A stretch of DNA of 64,000 nucleotides from Thermosynechococcus sp. NK55a (lineage in GTDB: Bacteria; Cyanobacteriota; Cyanobacteriia; Thermosynechococcales; Thermosynechococcaceae), in contig NC_023033.1 of NCBI RefSeq assembly GCF_000505665.1, forward strand, positions 2,384,313 through 2,448,312. Direction: 5' to 3'. The translations under genes were made by a program, and so were the position numbers. Of this stretch, positions 1 through 8,829 are shown in pieces. Under the pieces are notes generated by a model. That model saw only the letters and a list, made by a program, of their open reading frames with translations, had not been told where the DNA came from and did not search any database. The stretch's first letter is position 1. Each line of letters begins with the position of its first letter.

Positions 1-234
1 ACGGGGATTGGCTTGGCTAAGCTCATGGGGGTGGGGCGTTCTTAAAATAGCCCCAAAAAAGACTCAATTAGAAAAGATGATTTTGGCGATAAAAATCAAT
101 TATTGCGATCGTCCCTAGAACTTATCAAGGCTCTCAATAGAGATGATATGCTGAGGTTGCTAAATCAGTGCGTTCCTTGGCGATCGCAAGAATGGCACCA
201 CTTTAACAGTTTTTTGTGTTTAGGAGCAGTCTTC

Positions 235-570
235 ATGCCCATTGCCCTTGGGATGGTGGAGGTACTGGGTCACCCCCCTGCCTTAGCTGTTGCGGATGTC
301 ATGGTGAAAGCGGCGCGCGTTACCCTTGTGGGCTATGAAGTGGTCAGTGGTGCTCGCCTGACAATTATTGTGCGCGGTGATGTTTCTGAAGTGCAAATTG
401 CCGTTGCAGCGGGTGTCGAAGCCGCTAAGAAAATTCCAGCTCAGAGTCCCAAGGAAAAAACACTCTATTTATCATCAACAGTGATCCCGCGCCCCCACGA
501 GAATTTAGAGGCCGTTTTCCCGAAAATGCGGTTCCAATATGGCGATGGCTGGGAGCGTTTTCTCGTTTAG
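235..570 (+). CDS. CcmK-family carboxysome shell protein (BMC domain)
   Basis: Encodes a 111-residue single BMC-domain protein of the CcmK type, which forms hexameric tiles of the beta-carboxysome shell. The segment MVKAARVTLVGYE followed by IVRGDVSEVQ matches CcmK1/CcmK2, while the C-terminal VIPRPHENL resembles CcmK4. The ATG at 235 is chosen because AGGAG lies at 222-226 and because the BMC fold starts at MPIALGMVEVLG; an upstream in-frame start at 103 would add residues unlike the family. The usual pore segment KIGSGR is replaced by VVSGAR. It is the only carboxysome gene here, so it is probably a satellite ccmK paralogue. Family assignment is firm; the paralogue number is not. Confidence 0.9.
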   Translation: MPIALGMVEVLGHPPALAVADVMVKAARVTLVGYEVVSGARLTIIVRGDVSEVQIAVAAGVEAAKKIPAQSPKEKTLYLSSTVIPRPHENLEAVFPKMRFQYGDGWERFLV

Positions 571-608
571 CAGCCTTGAAAGGGCTTCGCCAAGTTTTCC
601 TAATGAGC

Positions 609-678
609 AAAACTTCACCGCTGAGATAATTGTCTTAGCGGGGAGCAGCCCACCCAACCAACTATCTCAACAGTGAAG
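609..678 (-). terminator. Long 3' hairpin of the apcABC transcript
   Basis: On the minus strand, 37 bases past the apcC stop, a 16-bp arm (678-663) pairs with 628-613 around a 34-nt loop, followed by four U (612-609). In minus-strand RNA every position pairs, two through G-U; in plus-strand RNA those two become C-A mismatches. This makes it a 3' stem of the apc mRNA rather than of the convergent ccmK transcript. Whether it terminates transcription or protects the mRNA end is inference; the U tract is short. Confidence 0.7.
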
Positions 679-714
679 CCTCAAAATCTCTAGGAAGCAG
701 CTTTAGAGGGGTAC

Positions 715-918
715 CTAGGCCAGGCCAGTATTGACCCCGGGCTTACCCGTAAACAGTTCCACTTTCACAATTTTGCCACCCATTTTTTGGATGCGTTGTT
801 GCTCGCGGAACCAGTTTTCGTAGGGCACCAGTTTCGTGAAATAGGTATTTTGCAGTTCGCGCTGGGTGCGAATACGGGTTTGACTCGGCACGCAGGCGGT
901 AATTTTGAACATGCGCAT
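715..918 (-). CDS. apcC: Allophycocyanin-associated core linker LC7.8 (ApcC)
   Basis: A 67-residue CpcD-like small linker that sits in the central cavity of allophycocyanin trimers in the phycobilisome core and tunes energy transfer. The protein MRMFKITACVPSQTRI...GKIVKVELFTG is characteristic. The ATG at 918 gives the family's standard length and N terminus; GGAG precedes it by about nine bases. It is the last gene of apcA-apcB-apcC on the minus strand, 142 bases after apcB. That gap contains an inverted repeat which may set the lower level of ApcC relative to ApcA and ApcB. Confidence 0.97.
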   Translation of the reverse strand: MRMFKITACVPSQTRIRTQRELQNTYFTKLVPYENWFREQQRIQKMGGKIVKVELFTGKPGVNTGLA

Positions 919-954
919 GGAATGGGACTCCAAATCTGTGTGGGGGGATTACAC

Positions 955-1036
955 GTCTGGGAGCTAAAGGCCAGATTCAGACTGTTTAAGCACAATTGCC
1001 ATGACAGGCTGACACTCTAACCCCTAACTCCCAGAC
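955..1036 (-). other. Inverted repeat between apcB and apcC
   Basis: GTCTGGGAG at 955-963 is the exact reverse complement of 1028-1036, enclosing 64 nt. It spans most of the apcB-apcC spacer. A spacer stem could slow transcription or define a processing end, giving less apcC than apcAB mRNA, as linker stoichiometry requires. The stem is visible; its role is inferred. No U tract follows on the minus strand, so it is not a classical terminator. Confidence 0.45.
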
Positions 1037-1060
1037 AGATGTGCGACTGGAGAGCTGTAT

Positions 1061-1546
1061 CTAGCTTAAGCCAGAGCAGATGTAGTCAAAGTAGATGCCC
1101 ATTTCTTTGCCGGCATCCGCACCCACCAAGCTGGCAGTGACTTCTTTCATGGCTTGGATGGCTTGCACAGTGGCAGCGATGGGCACGCCCAAGGAGTTGT
1201 AGGTTTCTTTCAAGCCATTGAGCACCCGCTCATCGAGGATAGAAGGATCCCCCGCCAACATGGCATAGGTGGCATAGCGCAGGTAGTAGTCGAGGTCGCG
1301 GATACAGGCTGCATAGCGACGAGTGGTATACATGTTGCCACCGGGACGGGTGATGTCAGAGTACAGCAGGGATTTGGCCACTGCTTCTTTGACAATGTTG
1401 GCGGCATTGGCACTGATCACACTCGCAGCCCGCACCCGCAGTTCACCAGTTGCGAAGTAAGCTTTCAGCTTCTCCATGGCGGCAGTGTCGAGGTATTTGC
1501 CTTGTACGTCAGAGGCGTTGATGACAGCGGTAATCGCGTCTTGCAT
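1061..1546 (-). CDS. apcB: Allophycocyanin beta subunit
   Basis: A 161-residue phycobiliprotein, beta chain of the allophycocyanin trimer in the phycobilisome core. Cys81 in [14 protein letters not shown] is the phycocyanobilin attachment site and Asn71 (GGN) is the position usually methylated in beta subunits. Length and N terminus [13 protein letters not shown] are standard. GAGGA precedes the ATG by nine bases. It lies 59 bases after apcA and is co-transcribed with it. Confidence 0.98.
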   Translation of the reverse strand: MQDAITAVINASDVQGKYLDTAAMEKLKAYFATGELRVRAASVISANAANIVKEAVAKSLLYSDITRPGGNMYTTRRYAACIRDLDYYLRYATYAMLAGDPSILDERVLNGLKETYNSLGVPIAATVQAIQAMKEVTASLVGADAGKEMGIYFDYICSGLS

Positions 1547-1605
1547 AGTTCTTTTTCCTCAAAAACGATTTGGATGATGGATCAATCTAAGGATGCTGAG
1601 GCGAC

Positions 1606-2091
1606 CTACTGCATGGCGCCAATCACGAAGTCAAAGTAAGAACCGGCTTCAGCGGCATCTTCCGCAGACAGCAGCGAGCAAGCAACGTTCTTCATGGCGC
1701 GAATCCCTTCAGCCACAGCGGGAATGGGGGTACCGAGGGAGTTGTACATTTCACGCACACCCACCAAACCAATTTCTTCGATGGGGGTGACATCACCAGC
1801 AACGATACCGTAGGTCACAAGCCGCAGGTAGTAGTCGAGGTCACGCAGGCAGGTGGCGGTCATTTCTTCACCGTAGGCATTGCCACCGGGGGAGACCACA
1901 TCAGGCCGTTTTTGGAAGAGTTGATCGCCCGCTTGCTTGACAATGCGCTCGCGGTTTTCCGTCAGGGTTTGGGCAATGCGCAGACGGCGCTCGCCAGTGC
2001 TGACAAAGTTTTTGATGCGATCCAGTTCACCGGGGCTGAGGTAACGGGCCTCGGCATCTGCATTCACGATCGATTTCGTGACGACGCTCAT
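1606..2091 (-). CDS. apcA: Allophycocyanin alpha subunit
   Basis: A 161-residue alpha chain of allophycocyanin, starting [22 protein letters not shown], with the chromophore Cys81 in [13 protein letters not shown]. It pairs with ApcB to form the monomer that assembles into core trimers, which accept energy from phycocyanin and pass it to the terminal emitters. GGAGG lies seven bases before the ATG. It is the first gene of the apc operon; 227 bases separate it from the next gene and must hold the promoter and leader. No convincing -35/-10 pair was identified there. apcE is not adjacent. Confidence 0.98.
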   Translation of the reverse strand: MSVVTKSIVNADAEARYLSPGELDRIKNFVSTGERRLRIAQTLTENRERIVKQAGDQLFQKRPDVVSPGGNAYGEEMTATCLRDLDYYLRLVTYGIVAGDVTPIEEIGLVGVREMYNSLGTPIPAVAEGIRAMKNVACSLLSAEDAAEAGSYFDFVIGAMQ

Positions 2092-2318
2092 TGAGTTCCT
2101 CCAAAGTTGGAATTGTAAAACAAGGGTCTTGATAATGTGGCATCTGCCATTGGAATGTTACGACTTACCGAACTCCTGAAGGAGAGAGGTACGGGGATTG
2201 ACCCGACCAGCTGCCGTAACCTTCCGCAAACATTCTCAGGCATAGGGGGGACATCTCCCACATCATCGCAATCCTTTTTAACATTCTTAACGTTTTTTCA
2301 AAAATCTGCTAAGGGCAG

Positions 2319-2639
2319 CTATTCCAGCCATTCAATAATGCGGGTGCCAAGGTCGAGGGGAATATTCACAGCCTTGCCGAGGCGGGGCTTTTCACGGGTG
2401 GTCTCAATATAGGTGCAGACCTGCTGGGCACAGCCCCAGTCATTGAGGTGCTGCGCGATCGCCCCTAGGTGGGCAGCATAGTCTTCGGGGGTATCAGGAT
2501 AAGAGGCCTGCTCAAGGTAGCGCCACATGACCTGCAAAAAGATGCGATGGCCAACGCGGCGAAACTGAAGATCAAAGGAGCGCCCCCATTTGCGCAGGAG
2601 CAAGGCATGGAGTTCATCACCAGTAAGGGGCGTCAGCAT
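2319..2639 (-). CDS. DUF3067 family protein
   Basis: A 106-residue soluble protein of the DUF3067 family, found in cyanobacteria and plastid-bearing eukaryotes, with no established function. Visible features are the N-terminal LTGDELHALLLRKWGRSFDLQFRRV, a central W-containing helix (FLQVMWRYLEQ) and the C-terminal LGTRIIEWLE. It is transcribed divergently from petC, with starts 107 bases apart, an arrangement that may reflect shared control with cytochrome b6f. No membrane segment or signal peptide is seen. Family recognition is from memory of the conserved sequence. Confidence 0.8.
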   Translation of the reverse strand: MLTPLTGDELHALLLRKWGRSFDLQFRRVGHRIFLQVMWRYLEQASYPDTPEDYAAHLGAIAQHLNDWGCAQQVCTYIETTREKPRLGKAVNIPLDLGTRIIEWLE

Positions 2640-2746
2640 TGGTTCAGCCCTTGTGGTTGGGACGGCTCGGACAATGTGATAATAGTTAACAGACGTAATT
2701 ATTTTACGGCTGTCCGTTTCGATTTCTTAGTAAATAAGCGTAAACC

Positions 2747-3289
2747 ATGGCTCAAGTTTCTGGAATGTCCGATGTGCCCGATATGGGGCGGCGACAGTTT
2801 ATGAATCTACTGACGTTTGGTACCATCACCGGTACGGCGTTGGGTGCCCTCTACCCTGTCGTCAAGTACTTCATTCCGCCCTCCAGTGGGGGCACAGGGG
2901 GGGGTGTGGTTGCCAAGGATGCCTTGGGCAAAGATATTAAGGTTTCCGAGTATCTCACAAAGCATCTGCCGGGCGATCGCTCCCTTGCCCAAGGGATTAA
3001 AGGGGATCCCACCTACGTGATTGTTACTGAGGATCACCAAATTGCCAATTACGGCTTGAATGCTGTCTGCACTCACCTTGGTTGCGTGGTCCCTTGGAAT
3101 GTGAGTGAAAACAAGTTCATTTGCCCCTGCCACGGCTCTCAATACGACAGCACAGGTAAAGTGGTGCGTGGCCCCGCTCCCCTCTCCTTGGCACTAGTGA
3201 ATGCCACTGTAACCGAAGATGACAAACTGGTGTTTACCCCCTGGACGGAAACCGATTTCCGCACGGGCAAAGAACCTTGGTGGACGTAA
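2747..3289 (+). CDS. petC: Cytochrome b6f Rieske iron-sulfur protein
   Basis: A 180-residue Rieske subunit that transfers electrons from plastoquinol to cytochrome f. An N-terminal twin-Arg segment (GRRQFMN, about residue 15) precedes a single membrane anchor at about 20-43, then a glycine-rich hinge and the soluble domain. The [2Fe-2S] ligands are in CTHLGC (108-113) and CPCHGS (126-131). petA follows after 20 bases, forming the conserved petC-petA operon. The length fits the main PetC1 form. Confidence 0.98.
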   Translation: MAQVSGMSDVPDMGRRQFMNLLTFGTITGTALGALYPVVKYFIPPSSGGTGGGVVAKDALGKDIKVSEYLTKHLPGDRSLAQGIKGDPTYVIVTEDHQIANYGLNAVCTHLGCVVPWNVSENKFICPCHGSQYDSTGKVVRGPAPLSLALVNATVTEDDKLVFTPWTETDFRTGKEPWWT

Positions 3290-3309
3290 AAAGAAATTTA
3301 GGGAGTGGT

Positions 3310-4245
3310 ATGAAACACTTGTTCAAATCCTTGATGCTGGCGATCGCCCTTGCCGCCAGTGTACTTCTCTGGTCACCGCAAGCGCAGGCCTATCCATTCT
3401 ATGCCCAGCAGGGATACGACAGTCCTCGGGAAGCCACCGGTCGGATTGTCTGTGCCAACTGCCACTTAGCTGCGAAGCCCATCCAAGTCGAAGTGCCCCA
3501 AGCCGTTACCCCCGATGCCGTTTTTGAAGCGGTGGTGAAAATTCCCTACGACACCAGTGTGCAACAGGTGCTGGGGGATGGCTCTAAGGGGGGTCTGAAT
3601 GTCGGTGCGGTGCTGATGCTGCCAGAGGGCTTCAAAATTGCTCCCCCCGATCGCCTCCCCGAGGAGCTGCAAGCCAAAACCAGCGGCATTTACTACCAAC
3701 CCTACAGTGACGATAAGCAAAACATTATTCTGGTGGGGCCGCTACCGGGTGAGCAGTATCAGGAAATTGTTTTCCCCATCCTCGCCCCCAACCCAGCGAC
3801 GGATAAATCCATCCACTTCGGTAAATACTCTGTCCATGCCGGGGGCAATCGCGGTCGCGGCCAAGTCTATCCCAATGGCGAAAAGAGCAACAACAATGTC
3901 TTTACGGCACCGATTGCGGGCACGATTACGAGTATTACCGCTAACCCCGATGGCAGCACGGCGGTGGTGATTACCCCCGAGAGTGGCGAAGCAGTGACGG
4001 AAACCATTCCCGCTGGTCCTGAGCTCATTGTCGGTGAAGGCCAAACGGTGGCCGCTGGTGCAGCCCTGACTAACAATCCCAATGTGGGTGGTTTTGGCCA
4101 AAAAGACACGGAAATTGTCCTTCAGGATCCCAACCGCATTAAGTGGTTGCTGGTCTTCTTTGCTGCCATTACACTGTCCCAGATTCTCTTGGTGTTGAAG
4201 AAGAAACAGGTGGAGAAAGTACAAGCAGCAGAGATGAGCTTTTAG
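3310..4245 (+). CDS. petA: Apocytochrome f
   Basis: A 311-residue precursor. The signal peptide at 1-27 ends in AQA, so mature cytochrome f starts at Tyr28, whose amino group is the axial haem ligand; the haem-binding CANCH is at 48-52. A C-terminal membrane helix ([20 protein letters not shown]) is followed by a short basic stromal tail. The ATG at 3310 follows AGGGAG closely, and a longer start inside petC at 3277 adds no sensible sequence. It accepts electrons from the Rieske protein and reduces plastocyanin or cytochrome c6. Confidence 0.98.
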   Translation: MKHLFKSLMLAIALAASVLLWSPQAQAYPFYAQQGYDSPREATGRIVCANCHLAAKPIQVEVPQAVTPDAVFEAVVKIPYDTSVQQVLGDGSKGGLNVGAVLMLPEGFKIAPPDRLPEELQAKTSGIYYQPYSDDKQNIILVGPLPGEQYQEIVFPILAPNPATDKSIHFGKYSVHAGGNRGRGQVYPNGEKSNNNVFTAPIAGTITSITANPDGSTAVVITPESGEAVTETIPAGPELIVGEGQTVAAGAALTNNPNVGGFGQKDTEIVLQDPNRIKWLLVFFAAITLSQILLVLKKKQVEKVQAAEMSF

Positions 4246-4266
4246 GGAGTTGTATCCCCAACGGTC

Positions 4267-5676
4267 GTGCGATACCTCCATGACACGATTGTGGCGATCG
4301 CCACGGCTATTGTGCCCCAGCAAGGGAGTATCGGCATTGTCCGTCTCTCCGGAGCCAAAGCGGTAGCGATTGCCCAATCTTTATTTGAGGCCCCTGGCAA
4401 GCAGCCTTGGGAATCCCACCGTATTCTCTATGGCTATGTCCGAGACCCCCAAACCAAGGAACGGGTAGATGAAGCGCTCCTACTTTTAATGCTTGCTCCC
4501 CGCTCCTATACCCGCGAAGATGTGGTGGAATTTCATTGCCACGGTGGCTTGATACCGGTACAGCGAGTGCTGCAATTGTGTATTGCTGCAGGTGCCCGCC
4601 TCGCAGATCCGGGGGAATTTACGCTGCGTGCTTTCCTCAACGGTCGCCTTGATCTCACCCAAGCTGAGAGTGTGGCTGAACTGGTGGCTGCCCAATCCAC
4701 CGCAGCCGCCCAAATCGCCCTCGCCGGCCTCACGGGTAAATTGGCTCGTCCCCTCCAGCAGATTCGGCAAACTTGCTTATCTCTGTTGGCAGAAATTGAA
4801 GCGCGCCTAGACTTTACCGATGAGCTACCTCCCCTGGATCCAGCAGCCATTGCTGAACAAATTCGCCAGTTACAACACCAAGTAGAGGTGTTTTTAGCCA
4901 CGGCAGAGCGGGGAGCGCTGATCCGCACCGGGCTGAAAGTGGCAATTGTTGGCCGGCCCAATGTGGGGAAGTCCAGTTTGCTGAATGCTTGGAGTCGGAG
5001 CGATCGCGCCATTGTCACCGATTTGCCGGGCACCACCCGTGATATTGTTGAGTCTCAATTGGTAGTCGGTGGGATTCCAATCCAAGTGCTTGATACCGCA
5101 GGTATTCGCGAGACCGATAACCTTGTGGAACAAATTGGCGTCCAGCGATCGCGCCAAGCCGCCCTCAGCGCTGATCTCATCCTCTTTGTCATTGATGCTA
5201 GTCAAGGGTGGACAGCTGCAGATCAGGAGATTTACGACCAACTCCAGCTGCAACGGCGGCGGCAGCAAGCGCCTCAGTCAGTCTTGGTGGTTTTGAACAA
5301 AGCGGATCTCCTCAGTGAAACCGTAGAAGTTAAAGATATTCTATTGCCCATTGCCCCCATTCCCACCGTACTGCTCTCGGCTCTCAGTCAAAGGGGAATT
5401 GAGCAGCTCGAGGAGGCCATTTTAGACCTTGTCCAGGGTCGAGGGGTGAGCGCCGCCAACCTAGACTTTGCGATCAACCAACGCCAAGCCGGGCTCTTGG
5501 AGCAGGTCCACCAATCCCTCAATCATGTGCTGGCGGCCATTGATGCCCAACTGCCCCTGGATTTTTGGACAATTGATCTGCATGCGGCTGCCCGTGCCCT
5601 TGGCACATTGACGGGGGAAGAGGTCAGCGAGTCAATCCTCACAGAAATCTTTAGCCGCTTTTGTATTGGTAAATAG
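4267..5676 (+). CDS. mnmE: tRNA modification GTPase MnmE
   Basis: A 469-residue GTPase that works with MnmG to install the cmnm5 group on wobble U34 of several tRNAs. The N-terminal folate-binding domain (HDTIVAIAT...) is followed by a helical domain carrying the inserted G domain with GRPNVGKS (229-236) and DTAGIRET, and by the invariant C-terminal FCIGK, which carries the catalytic Cys. The start is GTG at 4267; a nearby ATG at 4280 is out of frame. It lies 21 bases after petA. The 5' end of mnmG appears at the far end of the window. Confidence 0.96.
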   Translation: MRYLHDTIVAIATAIVPQQGSIGIVRLSGAKAVAIAQSLFEAPGKQPWESHRILYGYVRDPQTKERVDEALLLLMLAPRSYTREDVVEFHCHGGLIPVQRVLQLCIAAGARLADPGEFTLRAFLNGRLDLTQAESVAELVAAQSTAAAQIALAGLTGKLARPLQQIRQTCLSLLAEIEARLDFTDELPPLDPAAIAEQIRQLQHQVEVFLATAERGALIRTGLKVAIVGRPNVGKSSLLNAWSRSDRAIVTDLPGTTRDIVESQLVVGGIPIQVLDTAGIRETDNLVEQIGVQRSRQAALSADLILFVIDASQGWTAADQEIYDQLQLQRRRQQAPQSVLVVLNKADLLSETVEVKDILLPIAPIPTVLLSALSQRGIEQLEEAILDLVQGRGVSAANLDFAINQRQAGLLEQVHQSLNHVLAAIDAQLPLDFWTIDLHAAARALGTLTGEEVSESILTEIFSRFCIGK

Positions 5677-5679
5677 GCT

Positions 5680-7416
5680 ATGCTGGGCAAAACCAGTTAT
5701 CGTTTTCTTCTTCCCTACGTATTGCGCTATTGGCGAACCCTCTCCCTAGCACTGTTGTGTACGGTGGGCTTTGTGGGCACGGCCCCCTTGGCTGCCCAGT
5801 TAGTGGGTCAAACCTCTGAACTTGTGGGGACCGGCAATGTGAGGCAGTTATTACCGTGGGCAGTGGCTGCCATCCTGCTCTTTCTTTGGCGGGGGATCTG
5901 TCAATTTGGTCAAGATGTGTTGATGGCCGATGCTGCTTTTCGGGTGGTTTACGATATTCGCCTAATTTTGTATGCCCACCTGCATCGCCTTGGGGTGGAT
6001 TTTTTTGAGCGCATGGGTAGCGGTGATCTCACCTACCGATTAGCGGGGGATGTGGAGGCGATCGCGATCGCCATAATTAGAGTGTTTCAACAACTTTTGC
6101 CGGCCCTGCTAACGGCGATCGCCCTCATGGCCTATATGTTCTGTCTCAACTGGCCACTCACCCTAGCGGCTTTGATCATCACTCCCCTGATGGTGGCCGC
6201 AATCAGTTGGTTTGGTGAGCGCTTACGCACTGCTTCGCGGCGTAATCAAGATGCCCTTGGCGGACTGTCCTCCTACCTTACGGAAACCTTCGCGGGAATT
6301 CGCTTAATCAAGGCATTTGCCACGGAGGAGACGATCTTTCAACGCTTTCAGCAAGAGGTGGAAAGGAACCGCCGGGCCTATTTTCAAATTGCTCGGATTC
6401 AGGCAACGCAGTACCCTGTGGTGGGTTTCTTAGAAGCCTTGAGTATCATGAGCTTGTTTCTGCTTGGGACATGGCAAATTGGCGCCGGCAATCTCACACC
6501 CGCGCAATTGATTAGCTTTGGCGCCGCTGCCGCTTTACTCATCGATCCCGTCAATCAAATCTCCAGCAGCTATAGCTCCCTCAAAGTTGCTGAAGCCTCT
6601 TTGGATCGCAGTTTTAGCCTATTGGCGATTGCACCGAATGTGCAAGAAGTCAGGGATGCCCAACCCTTACCCCCCATTACTGGCAAAGTAGAATACCGCC
6701 ATGTGTGGTTTGCCTATGAGCCTGATCAACCCGTGCTCCAAGAGTTCAATCTCCTGGTGCAGCCTGGGGAAGTGGTGGCGCTGGTTGGCCATTCCGGGGC
6801 AGGCAAGTCAACCCTCATTAACCTCCTCCTGCGGTTCTACGATCCCCAAGCAGGGCAAATTCTCATTGATGGCATTGATATTAAAACCGTGACCCTCAAA
6901 AGCCTGCGGCGTCAAATTGGCATTGTGCCCCAGGAAACAATACTGTTTTCAGGCACCATTGCTGAAAATATTGCCTTTGGGGATTCTGAACCCGATTGGG
7001 AGCGACTGGTTGAGGCAGCCAAAATTGCCAATGCCCATGACTTTATTACTCAGCTTCCCGATGGTTATCAAACATGGCTCGGGGAGAGGGGTATCAATCT
7101 CTCAGGCGGCCAACGGCAGCGCCTGGCGATCGCCCGTGCCATTTATGCCGATCCGCGGATTTTAATTTTGGATGAGGCAACCTCCGCTTTGGACGCCGAA
7201 TCAGAGACCTTAGTGCAAGATGCTTTGGAGAAGGCAATGAAGGGGCGTACCGCCTTTATTATTGCCCACCGTTTGGCCACGGTGCGTCGCGCCGATCGCA
7301 TTCTTGTTCTAGAGCAGGGGCGGATCATTGAAAGTGGCACTCACCAAGAACTGCTCGCCCAGTCTGCCCGCTATGCCCAGTTCTACACCCAGCAGTATCT
7401 CCCAGACGCGGAATGA
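5680..7416 (+). CDS. ABC exporter, half-transporter with fused ATPase (MsbA/LmrA-like)
   Basis: A 578-residue type IV exporter half-molecule. The N-terminal membrane domain of about six helices spans roughly residues 15-310. The nucleotide-binding domain has Walker A GHSGAGKST, Q-loop VPQETILFSG, signature LSGGQRQRLAIARAI, Walker B ILILDEATSALD and H-loop IIAHRLAT. It should act as a homodimer exporting lipid or a hydrophobic compound; the substrate cannot be read from sequence. It starts three bases after the mnmE stop and is probably co-transcribed with it. The product resembles exporters annotated MsbA, but true lipid A flippase identity is not shown. Confidence 0.93.
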   Translation: MLGKTSYRFLLPYVLRYWRTLSLALLCTVGFVGTAPLAAQLVGQTSELVGTGNVRQLLPWAVAAILLFLWRGICQFGQDVLMADAAFRVVYDIRLILYAHLHRLGVDFFERMGSGDLTYRLAGDVEAIAIAIIRVFQQLLPALLTAIALMAYMFCLNWPLTLAALIITPLMVAAISWFGERLRTASRRNQDALGGLSSYLTETFAGIRLIKAFATEETIFQRFQQEVERNRRAYFQIARIQATQYPVVGFLEALSIMSLFLLGTWQIGAGNLTPAQLISFGAAAALLIDPVNQISSSYSSLKVAEASLDRSFSLLAIAPNVQEVRDAQPLPPITGKVEYRHVWFAYEPDQPVLQEFNLLVQPGEVVALVGHSGAGKSTLINLLLRFYDPQAGQILIDGIDIKTVTLKSLRRQIGIVPQETILFSGTIAENIAFGDSEPDWERLVEAAKIANAHDFITQLPDGYQTWLGERGINLSGGQRQRLAIARAIYADPRILILDEATSALDAESETLVQDALEKAMKGRTAFIIAHRLATVRRADRILVLEQGRIIESGTHQELLAQSARYAQFYTQQYLPDAE

Positions 7417-7536
7417 CCTTTTTTCTGATGGGCTGGCCCTTTGGGTTCGTTCTATCTTCTGAATTTGGGATGGGATGTTTCCTCGACGGCGGGATGTGAA
7501 AATAGACGTTGAATTCTCAGATCAGCGAGGACGGCC

Positions 7537-8301
7537 ATGGGGAGCATTATTTCTGTGCATTCTTTTCGCGGGGGCACAGGCAAATCAAATACAACCGCAA
7601 ATCTGGGCTGTACCTTGGCGATATTGGGCTATCGGGTGGCGATCGTAGACACCGATATTCAATCCCCCGGTATCCATGTGCTCTTTGGCCTTGAGTCGGC
7701 AGATACGGAAAATGCCCTGAATGATTACCTGTGGGGACGCTGTGACATTACCGATGTGGCCCGTGATGTCAGCCATCTCATTACTGCCCATGGCCAGCAA
7801 GCCAAAGGAGCCATCTATCTTATTCCTTCTAGCCTCAAAACTAGTGAAATTACCCGTGTCTTGCGGGAGGGCTACGATGTCGGCCTGCTCAATGATGGTT
7901 TTCAGCAGTTGCTGCAAGGGCTGAATCTGGACTTTTTGCTGATTGATACCCACCCAGGACTGAATGAGGAAACCCTGCTGTCGATTACGATTTCCGATGC
8001 CTTGGTACTGATTCTGCGACCCGATCGCCAAGACTTTCAAGGGACAGCGGTCACCGTTGATGTGGCGCGACAGCTTGATGTGCCGAAAATGGTCATGGTG
8101 GTTAACAAAGTCCCCAGTGCTTTTAATCAAGACTCCCTCAAGCAGCAGGTGGAGACGACCTATGGTGTGCCGGTTGCGGGCATCCTACCTGTTTGTGAAG
8201 AGATGTTTCAACTGGGGAGCAGCGACATTTTCTGTTTACGCTACCCTGAGCATCCCTACAGTCTTATTGTCAGGAGTGTTGTGCAGCATTTGTTGGATTA
8301 G
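7537..8301 (+). CDS. MinD/ParA-like P-loop ATPase with atypical Walker A
   Basis: A 254-residue SIMIBI-class ATPase. The N-terminal P-loop reads SFRGGTGKSNTT (about 9-20), where the signature Lys of the MinD/ParA deviant Walker A is Arg11. Walker A' (VDTDIQSPG) and the loop DFLLIDTHPGL are present. Members position proteins or regulate assembly on membrane or DNA. It is not the standard MinD: there is no minE partner and no obvious C-terminal amphipathic membrane-targeting helix. A GAGGA ribosome site precedes the ATG. The gene is followed after 72 bases by a small helix-turn-helix-like protein on the same strand. Confidence 0.85.
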   Translation: MGSIISVHSFRGGTGKSNTTANLGCTLAILGYRVAIVDTDIQSPGIHVLFGLESADTENALNDYLWGRCDITDVARDVSHLITAHGQQAKGAIYLIPSSLKTSEITRVLREGYDVGLLNDGFQQLLQGLNLDFLLIDTHPGLNEETLLSITISDALVLILRPDRQDFQGTAVTVDVARQLDVPKMVMVVNKVPSAFNQDSLKQQVETTYGVPVAGILPVCEEMFQLGSSDIFCLRYPEHPYSLIVRSVVQHLLD

Positions 8302-8373
8302 GATAGCCTAGGAGTAGGGACGGTTATTTTGATCCTTTCTGGGTGCCACTGCCGTTGAGGAACACTACCGATC

Positions 8374-8688
8374 ATGAATAGTCAAGACGCCAGCAGTGAT
8401 TCCGAGAGGTGTCTCAATCCAGCAGATTTACTGGTTTTGCCCGAGCGCCAGCGATCCCTTTTGACACTGATGATGCGCCAGCCGATGCCCTGCACTGTGC
8501 CAGAATTGGCTAACCAGCTGCACTGGTCTGCCCAGGACGTCAGCGCTACCCTCGCGGAGGTTCTTCAACTGGGCTACGTAACAGTTGACAATGACACCTA
8601 CCGAGTTAAATTCGGACGGCGTACCCCGCGCGTCCAAGCCAAGGGTCAATCTCCCCGTGTCGCGGCGGTTTGGGACAAGTTGGGCTAG
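8374..8688 (+). CDS. Small winged-helix/MarR-like protein
   Basis: A 104-residue protein whose middle (LPERQRSLLTLMMRQPMPCTVPELANQLHWSAQDVSATLAEVLQLGYV) looks like a winged helix-turn-helix: two helices, a recognition-helix candidate and a wing-like 'TVDNDTYRVKF'. The C-terminal tail is basic (GRRTPRVQAKGQSPR). It could bind DNA or act as a protein-interaction winged helix. It follows the MinD-like ATPase, and the pairing suggests a common task. I do not recognise a named family; fold assignment is by eye. Confidence 0.75.
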   Translation: MNSQDASSDSERCLNPADLLVLPERQRSLLTLMMRQPMPCTVPELANQLHWSAQDVSATLAEVLQLGYVTVDNDTYRVKFGRRTPRVQAKGQSPRVAAVWDKLG

Positions 8689-8719
8689 GTCTCAAGCGGA
8701 GGTTTTCAGTCACTTCCTC

Positions 8720-8767
8720 TAAATTATTAATTATTAATATTAATAATTATTAAATTATTAATAATTA
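8720..8767. repeat. 48-bp pure A/T tract with 22-bp perfect palindrome
   Basis: Every base from 8720 to 8767 is A or T. A perfect 22-bp palindrome at 8728-8749 is centred between 8738 and 8739, and extends to 8720-8757 with two mismatched pairs. A further ATTATTAATAATTA-like stretch follows. It lies between the HTH gene and tpiA, 63 bases before the tpiA GTG. It could be a terminator core, a protein-binding site or a melted/cruciform element; there is no G/C in the stem and no distinct U tract. Confidence 0.9.
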
Positions 8768-8829
8768 CTAGGGATAACCCCTGTGGTAGGCTTGATCAGG
8801 TTAAGTTTCGCAGAGGAAAATCAGGACGA

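Noticed and set aside
1-45. Open frame ending in TAA at 43-45 that could be the end of an upstream gene
   Set aside because: Too short (14 residues) to recognise, and another frame is open across the same bases.
2455-2462. GCGATCGC octamers here and at many places (for example 17459-17466)
   Set aside because: These are HIP1 sites, abundant in many cyanobacteria; not specific to a local system.
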